17,254 nt of DNA from CAIZGX01 sp044371675 (GTDB lineage Bacteria > Bacteroidota > Bacteroidia > Flavobacteriales_D > Sanyastnellaceae), in assembly GCA_044371675.1 (NCBI GenBank), contig JBILTF010000048.1, positions 1 through 17,254 of the forward strand, read 5' to 3'. The translations under genes and the position numbers were made by a program. Each line of letters begins with the position of its first letter. Position 1 is the first letter of the stretch. The notes under the pieces are model-generated. The model worked only from the letters and a program-made list of their open reading frames with translations, searched no databases and was not told the origin of the DNA. Shown here in pieces: positions 1 to 6,759 of the stretch.

Positions 1-120
1 TTTGTTTGTCATTTAGCTTTCGCGAAAACAGTGAACGACGAGGTTTCGTATTTCAGTATGCGGAACGAAGACCCCGAGCAAATTATCAATCATCTATTGG
101 GACTAATTCAATCGACATGA
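1..120 (+). CDS. C-terminal end of an upstream gene, possibly hemC (hydroxymethylbilane synthase)
   Basis: Frame 1 is open from the window edge to a TGA at 118-120 and encodes the last 39 residues of a protein cut off on the left. Its stop overlaps the hemD ATG as ATGA (117-120), the usual sign of translational coupling. The segment begins VCHLAFAKTVNDEV, which resembles the conserved Cys-His stretch of domain 3 of hydroxymethylbilane synthase, where the cysteine carries the dipyrromethane cofactor. hemC is the common upstream neighbour of hemD. The match is partial, with a few residues fewer than I would expect between the cysteine and the acidic stretch, so hemC is an inference from context and weak similarity. 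Confidence 0.5.
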   Translation, partial: FVCHLAFAKTVNDEVSYFSMRNEDPEQIINHLLGLIQST

Positions 121-761
121 CCGATGTTTTTATAAGTCGAAGCGAATCGGATTCACGCGAACTCGTGCTGTCTCTTAACAGTTCTAATTATTCAGCACAT
201 TGTCAATCGTTAATCTCTGTTGAATTTCTTTCATTCAATATAAAAAAAGATTTTGAATGGGTATTCTTTTCTTCATCGAATGGCGCTCGTTCTTTCTTCG
301 AGCAAACAACAAATGTGAATGCGAAATATGCAGCCATTGGTCCGGCTACAGCTTCAGCTGTTCCTTTCGAATGTGATTTTGTAGGTGAGGGAACCAACAC
401 CGAAGAAATTGCGCGAATGTTTTTCCACTTGGTGGGAAACGAGCGCGTTCTTTTTCCGTCTGCCTTAGACAGCCTAAATTCAACTGCGAATCTTTTTGAT
501 GCGGAGCTAATTGAAATTATTTCAACCTACAAAAAGGAACGCATAGCTGTTAAACTACCTGAAGCGCGTTTGTATCTTTTCTCTTCGCCTTCGAATGTAC
601 TTGCGGCAAAAGAAATGAATGATTTAGTCGGAATGAATTGCGTTGCATATGGAACGGCTACAGCGAGTGCATTGAAAGCTGCAGGAGTTAGAAACATACA
701 TTTAGTTTCTTCGTGGAGTCAGGCAGAAATTGCGAATGACTTAAGGTCGTTGTTGGCTTAA
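117..761 (+). CDS. hemD: Uroporphyrinogen-III synthase
   Basis: Predicted cytoplasmic enzyme that closes hydroxymethylbilane to uroporphyrinogen III with inversion of ring D, a step of haem and corrinoid synthesis. The 214-residue product has the two-lobed HemD pattern: WVFFSSSNGARSFF at about residues 48-61 (the family's 'FTSxnav' strand-turn), AAIGPATASAV at 72-82, VLFPSA at 111-116, LFSSPSNV at 154-161 and YGTATASALKAAG at 178-190. The family is poorly conserved, so these short motifs plus length are the evidence. The frame is open further left through a TTG at 6, but the ATG at 117 is preferred: it gives the normal N-terminus (MTDVFISR) and overlaps the preceding stop as ATGA. The last codon shares a TTAA palindrome with the stop of convergent uppP. 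Confidence 0.85.
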   Translation: MTDVFISRSESDSRELVLSLNSSNYSAHCQSLISVEFLSFNIKKDFEWVFFSSSNGARSFFEQTTNVNAKYAAIGPATASAVPFECDFVGEGTNTEEIARMFFHLVGNERVLFPSALDSLNSTANLFDAELIEIISTYKKERIAVKLPEARLYLFSSPSNVLAAKEMNDLVGMNCVAYGTATASALKAAGVRNIHLVSSWSQAEIANDLRSLLA

Positions 762-1543
762 AGGGAAAGGGAAACGCTTCCAAAGTAGAGTGCAATAATT
801 ATTGCACCTAGGACGATTCGATAATAACCGAACGGTTTTAATCCGTATTTAGTCAATAGCGCCACAAAGGTTTTAATGGCGATTAGTCCAACGATAAACG
901 CAACAACATTTCCAATCGCAAGCAGCTTAATGTTTTCTGAGTTGAAGAAATTCGGAACTTCTCCGTAAGCGTCTTTCAACTTAAATACAGTTGCCCCCAA
1001 CATGGTAGGAACAGCTAAGAAAAATGAAAATTCAGCTGCCGCTTTTTTACTTAGGCCTTGTGTCAAACCGCCAATCACTGTAGCTGCAGAGCGCGATACG
1101 CCTGGAATCATTGCTATGCACTGAAACAAACCAATAACGAAAGCGCTCTTGTAACTTGGTTCGCGCAATGAACGTTCGTGAATAATTCTTTCAATGAATA
1201 GAAAAATAATTCCACCTACCAACAATGCAATTCCAACGTTTAGAACGTTCTCTAGAAGGGTATCGATTTTATCTGAAAATAGAAATCCGAAAACAGCAGC
1301 CGGAATGAAAGCTACTAATAATTTGTAATAGAATTCAAACGATTGAAAGAACCGCTTCCAGTATAAAACAACCACACTCAGGATAGCTCCGAGTTGAATG
1401 CAAACGATAAAGGCTTTGGTAAATTCAGAAGACGGTACACCCATGATTTTCTGAACAATCATCATGTGTCCAGTACTTGAAATTGGAAGGAATTCCGTTA
1501 TCCCTTCAACAATAGCAAGTATGATCGTTTGAAGAATTGTCAA
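758..1543 (-). CDS. uppP: Undecaprenyl-diphosphatase (UppP/BacA)
   Basis: Integral membrane phosphatase that converts undecaprenyl diphosphate to the monophosphate, recycling the lipid carrier for peptidoglycan and surface polysaccharide; its loss or overexpression alters bacitracin sensitivity in other bacteria. The 261-residue length is typical. Both family signatures are present: EGITEFLPISSTGH at 13-26 (catalytic glutamates E13 and E17 and H26) and PGVSRSAAT at 147-155 (R151). About eight hydrophobic segments follow the usual arrangement. Translation appears to start at a TTG (complement of 1541-1543) that overlaps the TGA of the DUF3098 gene as TTGA, giving MTILQTIILAIVEG, the normal N-terminus of the family. 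The TAA at the 3' end overlaps that of hemD. Confidence 0.95.
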   Translation of the reverse strand: MTILQTIILAIVEGITEFLPISSTGHMMIVQKIMGVPSSEFTKAFIVCIQLGAILSVVVLYWKRFFQSFEFYYKLLVAFIPAAVFGFLFSDKIDTLLENVLNVGIALLVGGIIFLFIERIIHERSLREPSYKSAFVIGLFQCIAMIPGVSRSAATVIGGLTQGLSKKAAAEFSFFLAVPTMLGATVFKLKDAYGEVPNFFNSENIKLLAIGNVVAFIVGLIAIKTFVALLTKYGLKPFGYYRIVLGAIIIALYFGSVSLSL

Positions 1544-1797
1544 TTTTTCTCGATCTCTGAAGATTGATTTTTCTTCGCGCGATACATAATTCCAACACCA
1601 ATGGTGATGTAACCTAGAAGTACAACGATGGGTGCAACAGTAATGCGACGAGCGCTAAAAAGTTCTTCAGCGTTGAACGTGTTCGGGTCAGCAGAACCAC
1701 CGCCGCTCATTAATATGTATCCGAAAAGCACAACCGCCAATCCACCAAGAATGATGTAGGCATTGATTTTCGTAAATGGAAACGATAATTTGTTCAT
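1540..1797 (-). CDS. DUF3098 family small membrane protein
   Basis: An 85-residue protein with two predicted membrane helices (about residues 12-30 and 53-72 from this start). SFPFTK near the N-terminus, FGYILMSGGGS after helix 1, and the RRITVAPIVVLLGY segment opening helix 2 match DUF3098, a Bacteroidota family of unknown function usually found just upstream of uppP, as here. The stop overlaps the uppP TTG by four bases, so the two are almost certainly co-translated, and a role in envelope assembly or lipid carrier handling is a reasonable inference. The frame extends to an ATG at 1827, but a near-perfect promoter (-33 TTTG, 19-base spacer, TACTTTCG) lies over that extension. Transcription would begin near 1809, making the ATG at 1797 the likelier start. 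Confidence 0.8.
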   Translation of the reverse strand: MNKLSFPFTKINAYIILGGLAVVLFGYILMSGGGSADPNTFNAEELFSARRITVAPIVVLLGYITIGVGIMYRAKKNQSSEIEKN

Positions 1798-1813
1798 AGC
1801 AAGATTTGTGAAA

Positions 1814-1844
1814 CGAAAGTAATTCATTCGTTGGGCTTATCAAA
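1814..1844 (-). promoter_or_regulatory. Bacteroidota-type promoter for DUF3098-uppP
   Basis: On the minus strand TTTG (1844-1841) is followed after exactly 19 bases by TACTTTCG (1821-1814), matching the -33 TTTG / -7 TAnnTTTG consensus of the Bacteroidota primary sigma factor with one base changed in the -7 box. The start point would be near 1809, leaving a leader of about 12 bases before the ATG at 1797. This decides the DUF3098 start. Confidence 0.65.
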
Positions 1845-1861
1845 ACAAAAAAAGAATTGAG

Positions 1862-1869
1862 TAGTTTTG
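1862..1869 (+). promoter_or_regulatory. Candidate -7 element of the hydrolase gene
   Basis: TAGTTTTG fits TAnnTTTG exactly and ends four bases before the ATG at 1874. No convincing TTTG lies 18-21 bases upstream. If used, the transcript would start at or next to the start codon, i.e. be almost leaderless. It sits back to back with the minus-strand promoter at 1814-1844. Confidence 0.4.
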
Positions 1870-1873
1870 AACT

Positions 1874-2848
1874 ATGAAGAACATAATAGGTTGGCTTTTT
1901 TTTCTCATTCTTTTTGAGTCTTGCAACTTTTATTCTATCCACATTCGCAAGGAAGAAAGGCAATTTAATCGTGCAGGAATCATTCATCATGTCGAGGTTT
2001 TCAATGATACACTATCGACTTCAGAGTCTGAGCAAATAGGTGTCAAGTCCGTTTTTATAACTGAGAACAAGCGTTACAATAGTGAAAAGCCCACATTGCT
2101 TCTTATTCATGGGTATCAGGGAGGTGCAATAGGACAATGGTGGAATAACGTTTCAAAACTCACGCGTAATTTCAATATTATTTGTCCAGATTTGAATTAT
2201 CACGGCAGTACTTATTTCGCGTCGGATTTCAGCATTGAAATGCAAGTTGATTTGGTGCACGAAATGCTTGATTTTACTGCGTCATCATGGGCGCATGAGA
2301 ATCTAATCTTAATTGGAAGTTCATACGGAGGCTTGGTTGCATCGAGATTTGCTGAAAAGTATGCCGGGCAGGTAAAGGCATTGGTAATTTATGATGGGTT
2401 ATCGAATTGCTTTAATCCGGCCTTCACAGATAGTGTTGCCCAATCTATTGGAATGTCCAATGCAATAAAGCTTCTGAACCCTTCGAATGGAAATGAACTG
2501 AGAACCCTAATGTCATTGGACGCTCCGATAAAAGCTCCACAATTTATTTTTGATCAAATAGCGGAATTTCATTTCAAAAGAAATAGATCAGAAAAAATTC
2601 AGTTGTTGGAATATTTGAATAGAAATGAAAAGGAATTCAATGGGCATGACTTTGATTGGAAATGCCCTGTTTACTTGCTTTGGGGACAACGGGATAAAAT
2701 AATTCCGTTGGAATCGGCACGTTGTTTATCCAAAAAATATTCTATCCCAGAAGACCGGATCTTCGTTTATCCGGAGATAGGGCATGTTTTAAATATTCAG
2801 GATCACAAGGCCTTCAACAAATGGGTCATAGACACCTTTTCAAATTAG
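1874..2848 (+). CDS. Alpha/beta-hydrolase fold lipoprotein
   Basis: A 324-residue protein with a lipoprotein signal peptide: charged start, hydrophobic run and LFESC with lipidated C17, so it should be membrane-anchored outside the cytoplasm. The mature part is an alpha/beta hydrolase: oxyanion-loop LLLIHGYQGG at 75-84 (H79-G80), nucleophile elbow IGSSYGG at 147-153 (S150), acid region LLWGQRDKIIPL at 268-279 (D274) and EIGHVLNI at 301-308 (H304). The full Ser-Asp-His triad and spacing are present, so it is probably active as an esterase, lipase or peptidase; the substrate cannot be read. It stands between divergent uppP genes and aspS, with its own -7 element. The aspS -7 box starts on the base after its stop, so it is probably a single-gene unit. 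Confidence 0.85.
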   Translation: MKNIIGWLFFLILFESCNFYSIHIRKEERQFNRAGIIHHVEVFNDTLSTSESEQIGVKSVFITENKRYNSEKPTLLLIHGYQGGAIGQWWNNVSKLTRNFNIICPDLNYHGSTYFASDFSIEMQVDLVHEMLDFTASSWAHENLILIGSSYGGLVASRFAEKYAGQVKALVIYDGLSNCFNPAFTDSVAQSIGMSNAIKLLNPSNGNELRTLMSLDAPIKAPQFIFDQIAEFHFKRNRSEKIQLLEYLNRNEKEFNGHDFDWKCPVYLLWGQRDKIIPLESARCLSKKYSIPEDRIFVYPEIGHVLNIQDHKAFNKWVIDTFSN

Positions 2849-2856
2849 TATCTTCG
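2849..2856 (+). promoter_or_regulatory. Candidate -7 element of aspS
   Basis: TATCTTCG, one base from TAnnTTTG, begins on the base after the hydrolase stop and lies 16 bases before the aspS ATG. I found no good TTTG at the expected -33 position, so support rests on the -7 box and on its recurrence at other gene starts in this window. Confidence 0.4.
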
Positions 2857-2872
2857 CAAAAAATTATTCAGT

Positions 2873-4627
2873 ATGTATCGTTCGGCAACCTGTGGTGAAT
2901 TAAGAATTTCAGATGTAGAAAAATCTGTTGTATTGGCAGGTTGGGTGCAGCGTTCGCGCGATTTAGGTGGAATGACATTCGTTGATTTGCGCGATCGTTA
3001 TGGCCTTACGCAGTTGGCTTTCAACATGGATACCAATGCTGCTTTGTGTGAAGAAGCACGCAAGTGGGGAAGAGAATTTGTTGTTCAGGTGGAAGGAAAA
3101 GTGGTTGAGCGTTATTCCAAAAACGCGAACATGCTTACGGGTGAAATAGAGATTGAAGTTACATCTTGTAAAGTGTTGAACGCCTCCTTAACTCCACCGT
3201 TCACCATTGAAGATGACAGCGATGGCGGAGATGATTTGCGAATGCAATGGCGTTTCTTAGACTTAAGAAGGAATCCGTTGAAGCAAAATTTAATGCTTCG
3301 TCATAGGCTTGGAATTGAAACACGCAAGTATCTAGATAGCCTAGAGTTTTTAGAAATTGAAACACCTTATTTAATTAAGTCAACGCCAGAAGGCGCGCGG
3401 GATTTCGTGGTTCCAAGCCGCATGAATCCTGGACAATTCTACGCTCTTCCACAGTCGCCTCAAACATTCAAGCAGTTGTTGATGGTAAGCGGATACGACC
3501 GTTATTACCAGATAGTGCGTTGTTTCCGTGACGAAGATTTGCGTGCTGATCGTCAGCCTGAGTTCACTCAGATTGACTGTGAAATGGCGTTTGTAGAGCA
3601 AGAAGATATTTTGAATACTTTCGAAGGATTGATTCGTCATTTGTTCAAGGCAGTTAAAAACGTTGATATTCCTGAGGTTCCACGTATGCTTTATTCGGAA
3701 GCTATGCGTTTGTACGGAAGTGATAAGCCTGATATTCGTTTCGGCATGACGTTCAAAGACCTCACAGATCTTGGTCGGGGAAAGGGCTTTGGAGTGTTCG
3801 ATAGCGCGCAAACAGTTTTAGCTATTAACGTTCCAGGTTCCGCGAGTTACACACGTGCTCAGTTAGATGAACTTACTGAATGGATCAAGCGTCCGCAAAT
3901 TGGCGCTAAGGGATTGATTTACGTGCGTTGCAACGAAGATGGAAGCATGAGGTCTTCCGTAGATAAGTTCTTCGATGCAGAGGCGTTAGCTGCATGGGGA
4001 GCACGTTGCGAAACGAAGCCAGGTGATTTGATTTTGGTATTGTCAGGTGAATTGAATTCAACCCGAAAACAACTGAATGAATTACGCTTGTTAATGGGCG
4101 GAAGATTGGGATTACGCAATCCGGAAGTCTTTGCGCCTTTATGGGTCATGGATTTCCCGTTGTTGGAGTTCAACGAAGAGGAAGGAAGGTATTTCGCTAT
4201 GCACCATCCGTTTACTTCACCAAAGCCCGATCAAATTCATTTGTTAGATACCGATCCAGGATCTGTGAATGCGAATGCATATGATTTTGTATTGAACGGG
4301 GTTGAAATAGGTGGTGGTTCCATTCGAATTCACGACAGAAGCGTTCAAGCGCGCATGTTTGACTTGCTTGGATTCACTAAAGAAGAAGCGCAAGCTCAAT
4401 TTGGATTCTTATTGAATGCCTTTGAATACGGCGCTCCACCGCACGGAGGGTTAGCATTCGGATTCGATCGTTTGTGTTCGCTTTTCGGCGGTAGCGAGGG
4501 AATTCGTGACTTCATTGCCTTCCCGAAAAACAATAGCGGGCGTGACGTAATGATAGACGCACCCTCGACAATTAGCGATGATCAGCTTAATGAACTATCA
4601 ATTGTTGTAAAAAAGTTGGAGAACTAA
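2873..4627 (+). CDS. aspS: Aspartate--tRNA ligase
   Basis: Class II aminoacyl-tRNA synthetase that charges tRNA-Asp with aspartate in the cytoplasm. The 584 residues show the bacterial-type layout: N-terminal OB-fold anticodon-binding domain (LAGWVQRSRDLGGMTFVDLR at 21-40), the RMQWRFLDLRR linker at 123-133, the catalytic core with motif 2 (RCFRDEDLRADRQPEFTQID, 216-235), an inserted GAD-like domain in the middle, and motif 3 (GGLAFGFDRL at 525-534) near the C-terminus. Length matches bacterial enzymes (about 580-600 residues) rather than the shorter archaeal type. Whether it also charges tRNA-Asn cannot be judged here. It is followed closely by rpmH, which has its own promoter. Confidence 0.97.
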   Translation: MYRSATCGELRISDVEKSVVLAGWVQRSRDLGGMTFVDLRDRYGLTQLAFNMDTNAALCEEARKWGREFVVQVEGKVVERYSKNANMLTGEIEIEVTSCKVLNASLTPPFTIEDDSDGGDDLRMQWRFLDLRRNPLKQNLMLRHRLGIETRKYLDSLEFLEIETPYLIKSTPEGARDFVVPSRMNPGQFYALPQSPQTFKQLLMVSGYDRYYQIVRCFRDEDLRADRQPEFTQIDCEMAFVEQEDILNTFEGLIRHLFKAVKNVDIPEVPRMLYSEAMRLYGSDKPDIRFGMTFKDLTDLGRGKGFGVFDSAQTVLAINVPGSASYTRAQLDELTEWIKRPQIGAKGLIYVRCNEDGSMRSSVDKFFDAEALAAWGARCETKPGDLILVLSGELNSTRKQLNELRLLMGGRLGLRNPEVFAPLWVMDFPLLEFNEEEGRYFAMHHPFTSPKPDQIHLLDTDPGSVNANAYDFVLNGVEIGGGSIRIHDRSVQARMFDLLGFTKEEAQAQFGFLLNAFEYGAPPHGGLAFGFDRLCSLFGGSEGIRDFIAFPKNNSGRDVMIDAPSTISDDQLNELSIVVKKLEN

Positions 4628-4645
4628 AAATTATTTGTATATTTG
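4615..4645 (+). promoter_or_regulatory. Promoter of rpmH
   Basis: GTTG (4615-4618, three of four bases of the -33 TTTG) is followed after 19 bases by a perfect TATATTTG (4638-4645). The -33 box lies inside the last codons of aspS. The expected start is near 4650, giving a leader of about 27 bases. The -7 box is followed by a GC-rich stretch (TCGCCCG), like the one at atpB. Confidence 0.65.
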
Positions 4646-4676
4646 TCGCCCGTTGGAAATTTAACAACAAGAAATT

Positions 4677-4847
4677 ATGAAACGTACTTATCAGCCATCG
4701 AATACAAAACGCAGAAACAAACACGGTTTCCGCAAGAGAATGTCTACCGCAAAGGGCCGTTTGGTTCTTTCATCGCGTAGAAGAAAAGGTCGTGAGAAAC
4801 TAACAGTTTCTGACGAACGCCGTCACAAAGGAATCGTGCGCTTATAA
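4677..4847 (+). CDS. rpmH: 50S ribosomal protein L34
   Basis: A 56-residue, strongly basic protein starting MKRTYQPSNTKRRNKHGFRK and ending near KLTVSDERRHKG, clearly L34 of the large ribosomal subunit. All family hallmarks are present: the KRTYQPS opening, the NKHGFRKRM segment, and the GRLVLSSRRRKGR stretch that binds 23S rRNA. It is somewhat longer than the E. coli protein, with the C-terminal SDERRHKGIVRL tail that is common in Bacteroidota. The gene falls below common ORF length cut-offs. It has its own promoter and is closed by a strong terminator at 4868-4902, so it is probably transcribed alone. Unlike many bacteria, rnpA does not follow it. Confidence 0.97.
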   Translation: MKRTYQPSNTKRRNKHGFRKRMSTAKGRLVLSSRRRKGREKLTVSDERRHKGIVRL

Positions 4848-4867
4848 TAGCGTTGACAATATTGAAC

Positions 4868-4902
4868 AACCGCTCAAATGTATTTTTGGGCGGTTTTTTT
4901 TT
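4868..4902 (+). terminator. Intrinsic terminator after rpmH
   Basis: An 11-bp stem pairs AACCGCTCAAA (4868-4878) with TTTGGGCGGTT (4885-4895), with one G-U pair and a six-base loop, and runs into nine T's (4894-4902). It lies 20 bases after the rpmH stop and 20 before the next ATG. The loop and 3' arm contain TATTTTTG, a match to the -7 promoter element. Confidence 0.85.
4881..4888 (+). promoter_or_regulatory. Candidate -7 element of the PfkB kinase gene inside the rpmH terminator
   Basis: TATTTTTG fits TAnnTTTG and is the only such match close upstream of the kinase ATG (4922); it would give a leader of about 29 bases. It occupies the loop and start of the 3' arm of the terminator. No clear -33 box is seen, so this is tentative. 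Confidence 0.35.
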
Positions 4903-4921
4903 GAAATAATAATACATCATT

Positions 4922-5830
4922 ATGAAGTTAATTACAGTTGGAACTGTTGCCTTTGATAGCATTGCTACGCCATTTGAATCTCGTGAAAAGGTCATTGGTG
5001 GCGCTGCCACTTATATCTCAATGGCTGCTGCTTATTTGAATGGTGAGTGCGGAGTAGTGAGTGTGGTAGGTGATGATTTTCCAACTGACTTCATGGATGA
5101 ATTGAAATCAAGAGGAGTAGATTTAGCCGGACTTCAAATTAAAGAAGGTGAAAAATCTTTTCATTGGTCTGGAAAGTATCACATGGACATGAACTCGCGC
5201 GATACGTTGGCTACTGACTTAAATGTGTTGGCAACGTTCGAGCCGAACCTTCCTGAAAAATACAGAGATGCGGAATATGTGATGTTAGGAAATTTGGTTC
5301 CTGCCGTTCAAATTGCGGTATTGAATCAAATGAACAAACGTCCAAAATTAGTGGTGTTAGATACCATGAATTTTTGGATGGATGTTGCGCGTGAAGATTT
5401 AGATAAAGTTTTCGGAATGGTAGATGTTGTTACCATTAACGACGAAGAGGCGCGTCAGTATACAGGCGAGCGTTCCTTGAAGAAAGCAGCTGCAAAAATT
5501 TTAACATTAGGTCCGAAGGCTTTAATCATTAAGAAAGGTGAGCACGGTGCTTTGTTGTTCAGTGAAGATGAAGTCTTCTTCGCTCCTGCTATGTTGTTAG
5601 ATGATGTAGTTGATCCAACAGGAGCGGGCGATTCCTTCGCAGGCGGCTTCATTGGTTATTTGGCGAAGATGAATGACACGAGCTTTACAGCCATGAAGAA
5701 GGCAATTGTTACGGGGTCTGCCATGGCTTCATTCACCTGCGAAGACTTCGGTCCAGATGCATTATTGAAAGTGACCGAAGAGCAGTTGAATGCTCGTGTG
5801 AACGTGTTTGGAGATATGGTTCGCGTTTAA
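4922..5830 (+). CDS. PfkB-family carbohydrate or nucleoside kinase
   Basis: A 302-residue soluble kinase of the ribokinase/PfkB superfamily. Visible motifs in order: a substrate-side glycine pair (VIGGAATYIS, 24-33), the NDEE magnesium motif (N173-E176), the nucleotide-binding strand IIKKGEHGALLF (202-213), and PfkB signature 2, DPTGAGDSFAGGFIGYL (231-247), with anion-hole GAGD at 234-237 and catalytic base D237. The phosphate acceptor cannot be told from sequence; sugar, adenosine-type and sugar-phosphate substrates all occur in this family, and the neighbours (rpmH, a LytM-like protein) give no pathway clue. The ATG at 4922 yields the standard first strand MKLITVGTVAFDSI. Its stop shares a TTAA with that of the convergent LytM-like gene. 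Confidence 0.9.
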   Translation: MKLITVGTVAFDSIATPFESREKVIGGAATYISMAAAYLNGECGVVSVVGDDFPTDFMDELKSRGVDLAGLQIKEGEKSFHWSGKYHMDMNSRDTLATDLNVLATFEPNLPEKYRDAEYVMLGNLVPAVQIAVLNQMNKRPKLVVLDTMNFWMDVAREDLDKVFGMVDVVTINDEEARQYTGERSLKKAAAKILTLGPKALIIKKGEHGALLFSEDEVFFAPAMLLDDVVDPTGAGDSFAGGFIGYLAKMNDTSFTAMKKAIVTGSAMASFTCEDFGPDALLKVTEEQLNARVNVFGDMVRV

Positions 5831-6681
5831 TTAGCGTAGTAAGTCTTCGGGTCAACAGGAACACTGTTTTTCCAAACTTCGAAATAGAATTGTCCTTGAC
5901 CGTTTGCGTTTTCGCTAACCCAGCCAATACCTTCACCAGCCTTTACGGATTCCCCGCTCTGCTTCAGCAATACAGCCAGATTTTTATATGCGGAAACTAA
6001 GTTGTTCGGATGTTGAATAAGCACGCTGTTTCCATCGCTTACAGTATAGCTCGAAGAAATAATGGTTCCGTCTAAAACAGATTTCACCGCTTCGTTTTTT
6101 ACGGAGGTCCAATAGACACCTTTCTTTCCGAATTGTGGTTCGAAGTTGGAACTTATGGTTCCTGCGACAGGAGGAAAAAGCAGATATCCCGCTTCTGGAA
6201 TTTTACCCAATTGCGTTACGAAAACTGTACTCGCGTGATCGAGCTCTTCTCGAACGGCTTGATCTACGTCGCTAATGGCGTAAGTTAAATCAACACTCTG
6301 TGAACCTTTTGGAACGCTGTCGGGAATGGTAGAAACGGGTTGTCCTCCAGATAGAATAATCTTCAAATCACTGAAATAATGCTCTTGACTTTTCATGACT
6401 GAGTTCAAAGAATCGGTCATGAGTCTTGCTTTGCGAGCGTCGGCCCGTGATTCGTAAGAAGTGAAATCTGGAATTAGAATCGTGCGAAGTGGTGTAAAGG
6501 CTATGAGTGAATAGAAAAGTAAAGAGAACACAACTAAGAATCCACCGAGCATGACTATCAGGTTCATGGGTGTTAGGCTGTAGGAAAATCGTTCTTCGAA
6601 AGAATTTTCGTTGAGAATAATTAAGCGGAAGGGTTTCTTCAGCTTTTTGAGAATTTTCTTTCTTTTCTTTTTCCTTTCCAT
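5827..6681 (-). CDS. Membrane-anchored degenerate LytM/M23-like protein
   Basis: A 284-residue protein: very basic cytoplasmic N-terminus (MERKKKRKKILKKLKK), one membrane helix at about 39-63, a 100-residue spacer, then a LytM/peptidase M23 domain at about 171-284. The fold is recognisable from FPPVAGTISSNF, VLDGTI, VLIQHPNNLVSAYKNL, GESVKAGEGIG and YFEVWKNSVPVDP. The zinc ligands are missing: the HxxxD segment reads KKGVYWTSV (186-194) and the HLHFE motif reads QFYFE (264-268). It is therefore probably a non-catalytic regulator or structural protein of the cell wall, as EnvC and NlpD are in E. coli. The frame extends to an ATG at 6729, but the start at 6681 puts the basic stretch first and has a TACTTTTA box just upstream (6697-6690). 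It is divergent from sprE. Confidence 0.8.
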   Translation of the reverse strand: MERKKKRKKILKKLKKPFRLIILNENSFEERFSYSLTPMNLIVMLGGFLVVFSLLFYSLIAFTPLRTILIPDFTSYESRADARKARLMTDSLNSVMKSQEHYFSDLKIILSGGQPVSTIPDSVPKGSQSVDLTYAISDVDQAVREELDHASTVFVTQLGKIPEAGYLLFPPVAGTISSNFEPQFGKKGVYWTSVKNEAVKSVLDGTIISSSYTVSDGNSVLIQHPNNLVSAYKNLAVLLKQSGESVKAGEGIGWVSENANGQGQFYFEVWKNSVPVDPKTYYAN

Positions 6682-6729
6682 CGCGGGCATAAAAGTAAGA
6701 AGAATGAATGAATGTAAAGGGAAATGCAA

Positions 6730-6737
6730 TAAATTCG
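6730..6737 (+). promoter_or_regulatory. Candidate -7 element of the sprE-bactofilin block
   Basis: TAAATTCG, one base from TAnnTTTG, lies 22 bases before the ATG at 6760 in the divergent gap with the LytM-like gene. No clear -33 TTTG is present. It supports the ATG at 6760 over the internal one at 6823. Confidence 0.4.
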
Positions 6738-6759
6738 CTTTCTGCCGTTAGAAATCCGC

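Noticed and set aside
6..116. N-terminal extension of hemD from a TTG at 6
   Set aside because: The extra residues do not look like HemD, and this stretch codes in another frame for the upstream gene's end, which overlaps the ATG at 117.
1688..1990. 100-codon minus-strand frame across the uppP/hydrolase divergent gap
   Set aside because: It overlaps DUF3098 and the start of the hydrolase, both supported by motifs and promoters; its composition is low-complexity.
3380..3811. 143-codon open frame antisense to aspS
   Set aside because: Fully covered by aspS on the other strand, with no motif and no promoter or start context.
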